A stretch of 8,003 nt of DNA from Acidobacteriota bacterium (GTDB lineage Bacteria; Acidobacteriota; Terriglobia; Terriglobales; Acidobacteriaceae), in the NCBI GenBank assembly GCA_003224785.1, contig QHZV01000067.1, positions 642-8,644 on the forward strand, given 5' to 3'. The notes under the pieces are model-generated. The model was given only the letters and a program-made list of their open reading frames with translations. It had not been told where the DNA came from and made no database searches. Made by a program: the position numbers and the translations under genes. Shown in pieces: positions 1 to 6,049 of this stretch (position 1 is its first letter; every line of letters begins with the position of its first letter).

Positions 1-495
1 CGTCATCATCGGAAACATTGTGGGCAGCGTGTCGGCAACCACCAGCACAGCTTTGTATCCCGCAATCGAAGCCATGGAAGACAATGCATCCATGCTCTGC
101 GCCCGCGTTGTTCTTGGCATCAACTCAACCGCGAACGCAGTTACACCAGTGCGAGCTATTTCCTGTACTGCCTCAGCCGCAGCCAATGGGCGCATAAATC
201 CAATCAGCACCTGCCCGCGCCGCATCAGGGCCAGGTCGCTCGCGCCGTTCTTGTCATTCGCACCGTTGCAAAGGACTTGGACCACAATGTCGCATTGCGC
301 AAATACTGCCGCGCGGTCCGCGAGAATCTTCGCGCCTTTTTCCTGGTACAGGGCGTCAGGATATCCCGCTTCAACACCCGCGCCGGCTTCAATGGCAACT
401 TCCAGCCCCGCTTTCGCCAGCATTGGCACAACCACTGGCGTCAGCGCGACGCGCCGCTCTCCCGGATAGATTTCTTTAGGAACTCCAACAATCAC
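1..495 (-). CDS. pntAA: NAD(P) transhydrogenase alpha subunit, N-terminal part (partial)
   Basis: This is the NAD(H)-binding domain I of the membrane transhydrogenase, which couples hydride transfer between NADH and NADP+ to proton movement. Only the first 165 codons are inside the window; the gene runs off the left edge. The N terminus reads VIVGVPKEIYPGERRVAL, typical of the AlaDH/PNT N-terminal domain. Near residues 126-145 comes the family signature PRTTRAQSMDALSSMA. Its R128, Q133 and D136 match the Arg-Gln-Asp nicotinamide-contacting loop known from the Rhodospirillum rubrum enzyme. I chose the GTG start at 495 because homologues begin M-I-V-G-V-P-K-E, and an AAAAGG lies 9 bases upstream. 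Alanine dehydrogenase shares the fold, but the SMDALSS stretch favours transhydrogenase. Whether alpha is split into pntAA and pntAB cannot be seen. It lies downstream of the M61 gene on the same strand across a 92-base gap that holds a possible promoter of its own. Confidence 0.92.
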   Translation of the reverse strand, partial: MIVGVPKEIYPGERRVALTPVVVPMLAKAGLEVAIEAGAGVEAGYPDALYQEKGAKILADRAAVFAQCDIVVQVLCNGANDKNGASDLALMRRGQVLIGFMRPLAAAEAVQEIARTGVTAFAVELMPRTTRAQSMDALSSMASIAGYKAVLVVADTLPTMFPMMT

Positions 496-504
496 AGTCC
501 ACGA

Positions 505-510
505 CCTTTT
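505..510 (-). promoter_or_regulatory. Ribosome binding site of pntAA
   Basis: On the minus strand AAAAGG precedes the GTG start at 495 with a 9-base gap. It is a modest Shine-Dalgarno match, but it supports the non-ATG start, which protein similarity also places there. Confidence 0.45.
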
Positions 511-523
511 CGTGAGAAACGGT

Positions 524-529
524 ATTGTA
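524..529 (-). promoter_or_regulatory. Candidate -10 box for pntAA
   Basis: The minus strand carries TACAAT (5 of 6 to TATAAT). It would place a transcription start about 22 bases ahead of the GTG codon. The hexamer 17 bases upstream, TTCTTC, is a poor -35 match, so this would be weak or activator-dependent. The -10 is flanked by CGGT and ACCG, a short inverted repeat (520-523 and 530-533) that could be an operator half-site pair or chance. Confidence 0.35.
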
Positions 530-551
530 ACCGGAGCCAGAGCATAGAAGA

Positions 552-567
552 AGTGATCGGAATCACT
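552..567 (-). terminator. Possible weak terminator hairpin after the M61 gene
   Basis: A perfect 6-bp stem AGTGAT/ATCACT with a 4-base loop lies 20 bases past the M61 stop codon. Reading on the minus strand it is followed by TCTTCT, a pyrimidine-rich but not uniform T tract. The stem is short and AT-balanced, so it may be a weak terminator, a processing site, or chance. Confidence 0.28.
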
Positions 568-587
568 ACCGCCTTGTTACTGCTACT

Positions 588-2468
588 TCAGTGCGCCCGA
601 ATAATGTCGCTCAACATATCCGGCTTCGACTCATCACGCACCAAATGAGGATACTGCTCTCCTCCGTGATAGTTCAGGGCGTAAGTTTTGAAGTAATCGG
701 TGTTCTCCACCAGCAGTTGTAACGGTTGCGAGCTGTTCTTGCCGGCTTGCAGAGCGTCGCGAAACACTTGCCCGTTGAATCGGCGGCCGTTCACAGCAAG
801 AATTTTCATGCCCGGGCCGATGCCAGCCTGGGCAGCCGGCATGCCTTCGATCGTATCTTCGATCTCGCCTTCCTCTTTAATGATGAGACCAACCGAGAAC
901 GATGCATTAATCGTGCGGTGATCCTCTTCCCATGCGCGCATCATCTCCGAACGATGCTCGTCGTACACAAGTTTCCAGCCGCTGCCTTCAATTCCGCCGA
1001 GTGGCGCTCCCGGCCCATGACTGGTAAGCCGCTCCGTCCAGAATCCGCGCCAATCGTAAGCGACAACCTGATTCAGCGCATTCACGACATCATCAAAGTT
1101 GTAGGTTTTGACCATCGGCGGCGTGCTGGGCGCGCCATGAAATAAGTGGCAGAAATCGTCAATCGATTTCTGACCATGAGACTGTTGCCGAATGATGCTG
1201 TCCACCCACAACCAGTTCAGTTCATCCTCGTCATAGTAATCAACCTCGCGCCGCCAGGATTCCCACTGCTTCGGTGCGTAGTAAAGGACCGCCGCCGCGT
1301 CAGCCGTGTCCTGCAAGTTGCGCCACGATCTTCCCGGACGATGGTCAAGCTGCGCCGCGATCCTCGCCAGTTCGTCACGAAATTGCTCCGGCGTCCACAT
1401 GCCGCTGCGCGCCGGAAGTATCTCGCCCAGGTATTCCGTCAAGCCTTCATAGACCCACAGCAGATCGTCCTGCATCGTCTGCTGATAATCCGAAGTTGTC
1501 AGGTCTGCTGGCAGACGATATTTCCCATTCCACGAATGCACGTATTCATGAGGCAAGAAGCTGGCATGGACCATTCTTAGATCTGGATTCACCAGCGTGC
1601 GTTCCTCAGTTCGGCTGTCGTTGGACTCATGGTGCTCCAGACCGAAGTGAGCAACGTGATCACTCAGGCTGTAGAGAAAGTGATAGTCGCTGTAATGCGT
1701 ACCGCCAAACAAAATTCCAGCCTGCTTCACGAGATTCGAGTATTCGGCCCACACTTCTTGCGGCGCGTCGAGCGCTGAGGCGCTGTCGGCGGCTATGTCC
1801 ATTTCGACAGCAGGTTTCTGCCCCTGATTCAAAGGCACGATCTTGAGATATTCGCCAGTGATGATGGGAGAGTCCACCAGCGTATAAAGCGAAACCGGAG
1901 CGAACTGCGCCTGATCTCCCGATTGCGAAGCGATCGGCAGTGCCGTACCAAACCTCCATCCCGCAGGAAAGCGTACCGAGGCAGAGTAAGTAATCTGGTC
2001 TGCCGTCCAACCCTTGGGATAGAGCAGAACCTGGTTCCAACTGATTACCGCCATCTTGTCGGTTGCCGACGCTCCGGCAGAAAACAGCGCCGACTCAGAG
2101 CCGGCGGGAGAAATAAAATCAAGGCTCGCATGGACTTCCTGTATCCCGGGTGGAACTTCTACGTGCACAGTCCAATTGTCGTCCAGCGCGCGCCGCCACT
2201 TTAGAAATTGTCCGTTGCCGGTGAACTTCAGACCTGCCAGATCGATTACCGGGCCGCTCGGAGCGTGTTCGCCAGGAATCCATTTTGGGTAATAGAGCGT
2301 GAGCGTCCCGGGTGAGGCAGGGATCGTGAGCTGCGCATGAAAAATTTTTCGCGGTGCGTCAGTGGCATCGAGAGCGATCGTGATGTGCGGCGCAGCGGCG
2401 GCATGCAACGAGGCGGGGATCGACAAACCGAACAGCGCGATCAGGACGGCGCAAACTGAAATCTTCAT
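588..2468 (-). CDS. Secreted M61-family zinc aminopeptidase with PDZ domain
   Basis: This is a glycyl-aminopeptidase-like metalloprotease of MEROPS family M61, expected to act outside the cytoplasm on peptides. The 626-residue protein starts with a signal peptide (K2, hydrophobic residues 4-17, likely cleavage after A23 in SLHA-AAA). A beta-rich M61 N-terminal domain covers roughly residues 30-200. The gluzincin core follows: HEYVH at 307-311 supplies two zinc histidines and the catalytic Glu308, and E341 in WVYEGLTEYLG is the expected third zinc ligand. A PDZ domain follows at about 515-590, with GMPAAQAGIGPGMKILAVNG as its recognisable carboxylate-binding and core strands. An ATG lies six codons further upstream, but the start at 2468 is preferred because AAGGAG stands six bases before it and the signal peptide then begins cleanly. 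It is divergent from tmk. Family assignment is secure; the substrate is unknown. Confidence 0.92.
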   Translation of the reverse strand: MKISVCAVLIALFGLSIPASLHAAAAPHITIALDATDAPRKIFHAQLTIPASPGTLTLYYPKWIPGEHAPSGPVIDLAGLKFTGNGQFLKWRRALDDNWTVHVEVPPGIQEVHASLDFISPAGSESALFSAGASATDKMAVISWNQVLLYPKGWTADQITYSASVRFPAGWRFGTALPIASQSGDQAQFAPVSLYTLVDSPIITGEYLKIVPLNQGQKPAVEMDIAADSASALDAPQEVWAEYSNLVKQAGILFGGTHYSDYHFLYSLSDHVAHFGLEHHESNDSRTEERTLVNPDLRMVHASFLPHEYVHSWNGKYRLPADLTTSDYQQTMQDDLLWVYEGLTEYLGEILPARSGMWTPEQFRDELARIAAQLDHRPGRSWRNLQDTADAAAVLYYAPKQWESWRREVDYYDEDELNWLWVDSIIRQQSHGQKSIDDFCHLFHGAPSTPPMVKTYNFDDVVNALNQVVAYDWRGFWTERLTSHGPGAPLGGIEGSGWKLVYDEHRSEMMRAWEEDHRTINASFSVGLIIKEEGEIEDTIEGMPAAQAGIGPGMKILAVNGRRFNGQVFRDALQAGKNSSQPLQLLVENTDYFKTYALNYHGGEQYPHLVRDESKPDMLSDIIRAH

Positions 2469-2474
2469 GCAAAG

Positions 2475-2480
2475 CTCCTT
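2475..2480 (-). promoter_or_regulatory. Strong ribosome binding site of the M61 gene
   Basis: AAGGAG on the minus strand, six bases before the ATG at 2468. This decides the start over the in-frame ATG at 2486, which would put this site inside the coding region. Confidence 0.75.
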
Positions 2481-2493
2481 ACGCAAACTTTTG

Positions 2494-2523
2494 AATATAG
2501 CAGCCAGCCAAGCTAATCGTCAC
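2494..2523 (-). promoter_or_regulatory. Candidate sigma-70-type promoter of the M61 gene
   Basis: On the minus strand a -35 GTGACG (positions 2523-2518, 4 of 6 to TTGACA) is followed by an 18-base spacer and a -10 TATATT (2499-2494, 5 of 6). The implied start, near 2487, leaves a leader of about 20 bases that includes the AAGGAG site. Confidence 0.45.
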
Positions 2524-2537
2524 TCCATAGAGTCTTG

Positions 2538-2543
2538 TATCAT
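2538..2543 (+). promoter_or_regulatory. Candidate -10 box for tmk
   Basis: TATCAT (5 of 6 to TATAAT) ends seven bases before the GTG start at 2551, so transcription would begin at or next to the start codon. The best -35 candidate, TCGTCA at 2517-2522, has a short 15-base spacer. If real, the tmk-led transcript would be essentially leaderless. Confidence 0.25.
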
Positions 2544-2550
2544 CTCCTGC

Positions 2551-3243
2551 GTGAGTTCCCCGCGCGGCAAGTTCCTCACCTTTGAAGGCCTCGACGGCTG
2601 CGGCAAGAGCACGCAATTGGAACGTCTCGCCGGCAAGTTGCGCGAGCGCGGACTGGCGATTACCGTCACGCGTGAGCCCGGCGGCACACCGACTGGCGAC
2701 AAAATTCGGCAGCTGCTGCTCGATACCAAGACCTCCGCGCTCTCAAGCAAAGCCGAATTGGCTTTGATGTTCGCTTCGCGCGTCCAGCACATCGAGGAGA
2801 TTATCCTTCCGGCGCTCGCGGCCGGACACATCGTGCTATGCGACCGGTTCACCGATTCCAGCGAAGCCTACCAGGGCGGCGGACGCAAGCTGGGCAGCGA
2901 ATTGGTCCTTGAGCTTCATCGGGTGCTGTGCGGAAATCTCGCTCCCGACCTCACCATCCTTATGGACTCTGAGGTCGGAGCCAGCGTAGAACGTGCCCGC
3001 CGCCGAAATCAGGCGCGAACCAACGCGGATTCCTTGGACGAGAACCGCTTCGAACGCGAAAGCCGCGCATTTTTCTCGCGAGTTCGCTCGGGATACCTGG
3101 AAATTGCCAAACGCGAACCGCAAAGAGTTACCGTCGTGGACGCCCGAGGAACTCCCGATCAGACGCATGCCAAAATCCTGCAAATCGTCGATGAGAGGTT
3201 TGGTTTGCTGGGCTCGGCGGTGAAGGCAAGAAATGTCAGTTAA
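2551..3243 (+). CDS. tmk: Thymidylate kinase (dTMP kinase)
   Basis: The enzyme phosphorylates dTMP to dTDP with ATP in the cytoplasm, an essential step toward dTTP. The 230-residue protein shows every family mark. There is a P-loop GLDGCGKST at residues 13-21 directly after the first strand FLTFE, and REPGGT at 41-46. DRFTDSSEAYQGGGR at 98-112 has the DR[FY] and nucleotide-binding signature. An Arg-rich lid starts around ERARRR (147-152), followed by DENRFERE and VRSGYLEIA. The arginine-free P-loop with a basic lid resembles the E. coli type. It is slightly longer than the usual 205-215 residues, the extra lying at the C terminus. No ATG lies near the conserved N terminus, so GTG at 2551 is the best start. 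The next in-frame ATG (2467) would add 28 unlikely residues and invade the divergent gene. No Shine-Dalgarno motif is visible. It leads a three-gene unit and overlaps the next gene by 11 bases. Confidence 0.92.
   Translation: MSSPRGKFLTFEGLDGCGKSTQLERLAGKLRERGLAITVTREPGGTPTGDKIRQLLLDTKTSALSSKAELALMFASRVQHIEEIILPALAAGHIVLCDRFTDSSEAYQGGGRKLGSELVLELHRVLCGNLAPDLTILMDSEVGASVERARRRNQARTNADSLDENRFERESRAFFSRVRSGYLEIAKREPQRVTVVDARGTPDQTHAKILQIVDERFGLLGSAVKARNVS
3222..3226 (+). promoter_or_regulatory. Ribosome binding site of the GH94-like gene, inside tmk
   Basis: GAAGG lies within the 3' end of tmk, six bases before the ATG at 3233. Ribosomes finishing tmk at 3243 would already cover this start, which points to translational coupling. 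Confidence 0.55.
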
Positions 3244-6046
3244 TCGAAGAGATTTTCTCGCCACCTCAGCGCTTAGTGCAGCGGCAGTCTCCTGTGGCTC
3301 GGACATTCTTGTCCGAGCCTTGAACCCGGAAGTCGCATTCGCAGCCGATGTGGCCGGCAAAAAAGCCTATGGCTCCGGATATTTCGGCCAGTGGATCGAG
3401 GACGAATTCGGCTTGCCCGCGTTTCGCTACACCTGCGATCAAGTCAACGATCCCAAAGCAAAGACCGAAGTAAATCTTGGAATCCTTTCTTCAACCGAAC
3501 ACATTCACCAGGTCGGAAACGATCGGATCGTCGCGGTTGCCTCAAACTATGGCCATGTTCGCGTCCGCCAGGATGAAGGCGCGCCAAAATTCCTGAACGA
3601 CTACGCACCCGAGCGAGGCCAATTTGCCGGCGGTTTCGGCTATCTGACCGATGGGAAATCCTTGTGCAGCACGCTTTTTCCGGGAAACGCGACTTCATTC
3701 GACCGCACTTTCGGAATTGGCTATTTCCGCAAGAAGCTGAGGGCTGAGAACTACGGCATTGATCAGGTCATCTTCGCCCCTTTTGGTGATGATCCGGTCC
3801 TCATCTCGCAGGTCACGATCTCGAACAACGCTAGCGCACCTGCAAGTCTTCGCTGGATCGAATATTGGGGTTGTCAGCTATATCAACTTTCATTCCGTTC
3901 GTTCATGGAAAGCTTTGCCGGGAAGAATATGCATGAATTGCGCCGCGATTTTGGCGCGCGCTTCGAACATAAGTTTCGAAAAACTGGCGACGGTTCAGGC
4001 CTGATCGAGACCAAAGAATTCCTCGGGCGAGATCCAGCCGAAGACCAGCAATTCAAAGGCATGGTCGCATACCTGGAAAAGGGTGGCCCTAACCCGTTTC
4101 TCACAGCACCAGACAAGAACGCTCCTAAACAAGCGGAGTTCGATGACCTGAATCCTCCAGCGACTTTCCTCCTTTCGCTCGACGCCTCAGCGGATGGCAT
4201 GACCACAAATGCCAAAGATTTCTTCGGGACCGGAGGCACGAGCAATCCGGCGGGAGCCCAGCACTCACTCGACAGTGACCTCGCAAAGACCGGCCCCGAA
4301 AGCGCTCTGCTGCTCGATCGACGATTCGACTTGAAGCCGGCCGAGAGCCGCACGCTCACTTTTCTCTACGGCTACTTGCCCAGTGGATTCGATGTTGATT
4401 CCCTTGCGACCAAGTACCGCAATTCTTCGCACTCGGCCTTAAAAGATTCCAGCGCAAAGTGGAAGTCAAAAGGCCTGCGCTTCAGCGCCGAAAGTGAACC
4501 TTGGGTCGCGCGCGAAGTTACCTGGAACCATTACTACCTGCGCAGTGGCCTGACGTACGACACTTTCTTCCACCAACACATTTTGTCGCAAGCCAGCATT
4601 TACCAGTATGTAATGGGATTTCAAGGAGCCGCGCGCGATCCGCTGCAACACGCCCTTCCTTTCTTGTTCAGCGATCCAGATTTAATGAGAGAAGCCCTTC
4701 GCTACACGTTGAAGGAAGTTCGCGCGGACGGATCGATCCCTTACGGGATCGTCGGCCACGGCATGCCCATGCCGACCACCAGCGACAATTCCAGCGACAT
4801 GCCGCTGTGGCTGCTTTGGACCGCGAGCGAATATATCCTGGCGACGCGCGACACCAATTTCTTGAATTCCGAAATTGTTCCCGTCTATGGCTCGCAAAGT
4901 AGAGAGTCGGTGCGCGGCCTCTTATCCCGCTGCTATCGCCACCTGAATGAAGATGTCCACACCGGTGAACATGGCCTCATGCGCATGCTCCAGGACGATT
5001 GGAACGATGCGCTAGTCAATGCCTGGGTGACGGCGCCTGACATGAAGGAAGTGGTTGAGAAAGGCGAGAGCGTGCTCAACTCCGCCATGGCCGCGTATGT
5101 TTTCGACTATTACGCGCGCATGTTGATTTTCGCCGGAGACGATGGCCACCTGGCATCCCAGATTCGCGTGAAGGCCGAAGATCATCGCAAAGCGGTTCAA
5201 GACCAGTGGACCGGCAAATGGTTTAAGCGTGCATGGCTGGGAGAGAAACTTGGCTGGTTGGGAGAAAAAGGGTTGTGGATCGAGCCCCAGCCCTGGACTC
5301 TGATCTCGAAGGCCGCTGATGAAGAGAAGACGCCTCTTTTGCTCAAAAGCATTGATCAGGAATTGCGACAGGTCTCTCAAATCGGCGCCGTGCAACTCAG
5401 TACCAGTCCCGATCAGATGCAGCGCGGCGTATGGCACTCGGATCCCGGAACGCAGGTCAATGGCGGCATTTGGCCGTCGCTCAATCAAACTCTGATTTGG
5501 GCTCTTGCTCAACTTGACGGCACAATGGCTTGGGACGAATGGAAAAAGAATTCCTTCGCCCGTCACGCCGAGGTGTATCCGGAAATTTGGTACGGAACCT
5601 GGAGCGGCCCCGATGTGTTGAATGGCGCATCAAGCAAGCATCCCGGCGAAACCACCGGAGGCAAGCCGTTCGGCTGGACCGACTTCCCGGTGCTGAACAT
5701 GCACAGCCACGCGTGTCCTTTATACGCGCTTAGTAAACTGATTGGCCTGGAGTTCACCGAGTCTGGTGTGTCGCTGTCGCCGAAGTTGCCGCTGCCGTCA
5801 TTCCGTTTTGATTCGCCGTTGCTAGGCTTCATCAAGAGCGACCGTGGATACGAAGGCTGGTATAACCCTTCGGTGAGCAACACCTATAGCGTCCGCCTTG
5901 CTCCGCCTGCGGAAGAAGTCAAACGCCTTCAGCGAGTCGAAGTGAATGGAAACAAGGTCCACGCGCGGATCGTTGATAACTCAATCGAAATACGAGGGCT
6001 CGGCGGCGGCGGTAGTCCCGTTCGCTGGTCAGCATTACACGGATAG
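3233..6046 (+). CDS. Tat-exported GH94-like (glycosyltransferase 36) carbohydrate-active protein
   Basis: This 937-residue protein resembles the GH94 family of disaccharide phosphorylases (cellobiose and chitobiose type, formerly GT36). The N terminus is a twin-arginine signal, NRRDFLATSAL at residues 4-14, with a likely cleavage after A37 (EVAFA-AD). A beta-sandwich-like region spans roughly 50-400 (for example DDPVLISQVTISNNASAPASL). A helical barrel-like region covers about 420-840. It contains GAARDPLQ at 465-472, DDWND at 588-592 (GH94 enzymes have a DWND motif whose Asp is the general acid), and NGGI at 743-746, also typical of GH94. A short beta-rich tail closes the protein. Phosphorylases need phosphate and are normally cytoplasmic, so an exported member may be a hydrolase, or act on periplasmic oligosaccharide; this is inference. 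Another clan GH-L family (GH149- or GH161-like) is possible. Start and coupling to tmk are well supported. A palindrome sits inside the signal peptide (3296-3319). Confidence 0.78.
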   Translation: MSVNRRDFLATSALSAAAVSCGSDILVRALNPEVAFAADVAGKKAYGSGYFGQWIEDEFGLPAFRYTCDQVNDPKAKTEVNLGILSSTEHIHQVGNDRIVAVASNYGHVRVRQDEGAPKFLNDYAPERGQFAGGFGYLTDGKSLCSTLFPGNATSFDRTFGIGYFRKKLRAENYGIDQVIFAPFGDDPVLISQVTISNNASAPASLRWIEYWGCQLYQLSFRSFMESFAGKNMHELRRDFGARFEHKFRKTGDGSGLIETKEFLGRDPAEDQQFKGMVAYLEKGGPNPFLTAPDKNAPKQAEFDDLNPPATFLLSLDASADGMTTNAKDFFGTGGTSNPAGAQHSLDSDLAKTGPESALLLDRRFDLKPAESRTLTFLYGYLPSGFDVDSLATKYRNSSHSALKDSSAKWKSKGLRFSAESEPWVAREVTWNHYYLRSGLTYDTFFHQHILSQASIYQYVMGFQGAARDPLQHALPFLFSDPDLMREALRYTLKEVRADGSIPYGIVGHGMPMPTTSDNSSDMPLWLLWTASEYILATRDTNFLNSEIVPVYGSQSRESVRGLLSRCYRHLNEDVHTGEHGLMRMLQDDWNDALVNAWVTAPDMKEVVEKGESVLNSAMAAYVFDYYARMLIFAGDDGHLASQIRVKAEDHRKAVQDQWTGKWFKRAWLGEKLGWLGEKGLWIEPQPWTLISKAADEEKTPLLLKSIDQELRQVSQIGAVQLSTSPDQMQRGVWHSDPGTQVNGGIWPSLNQTLIWALAQLDGTMAWDEWKKNSFARHAEVYPEIWYGTWSGPDVLNGASSKHPGETTGGKPFGWTDFPVLNMHSHACPLYALSKLIGLEFTESGVSLSPKLPLPSFRFDSPLLGFIKSDRGYEGWYNPSVSNTYSVRLAPPAEEVKRLQRVEVNGNKVHARIVDNSIEIRGLGGGGSPVRWSALHG
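3296..3319. repeat. Perfect inverted repeat, REP-like, within the signal peptide
   Basis: The left arm GGCTCGGACA (3296-3305) and its exact reverse complement (3310-3319) flank a TTCT loop, giving a 10-bp GC-rich stem. It lies inside the GH94-like coding region and is translated as the latter part of SCGSDILVRA. It therefore places Asp24 and Arg28 within what should be the hydrophobic-to-cleavage part of a Tat signal. Form, size and sharp boundaries resemble dispersed palindromic (REP-type) elements. Only one copy is in this window, so its dispersed nature is inferred. Confidence 0.6.
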
Positions 6047-6049
6047 CCT

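Noticed and set aside
1274..1846. A 190-codon open frame on the plus strand opposite the M61 gene
   Set aside because: It lies wholly antisense to a gene with clear catalytic motifs, and its sequence is the Arg/Pro/Ser-rich composition typical of frame shadows.
2469..2550. Possible small RNA or short peptide gene in the divergent intergenic region
   Set aside because: The 82 bases are accounted for by promoter and ribosome-binding elements of the two divergent genes; no hairpin or start plus Shine-Dalgarno for a separate gene is seen.
2836..3360. A 174-codon minus-strand open frame across the tmk/GH94-like junction
   Set aside because: It begins with TTG, overlaps two convincing genes antisense, and has no domain.
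3883..4359. A 158-codon minus-strand open frame, Ser/Arg-rich
   Set aside because: Low-complexity shadow of the GH94-like beta-sandwich region, with no supporting motif.
4734..4772. Two small inverted repeats (CGATCCC/GGGATCG and CGGCATG/CATGCCG) in the GH94-like gene
   Set aside because: The arms are 7 bp, and they fall in a well-conserved coding stretch (SIPYGIVGHGMPMP), so codon choice explains them; unlike 3296-3319 they do not disturb the protein.
5012..5566. A 184-codon minus-strand open frame inside the GH94-like gene
   Set aside because: It is antisense to the conserved barrel region, has no recognisable domain, and has no start signal; the coding constraint of the plus strand explains it.
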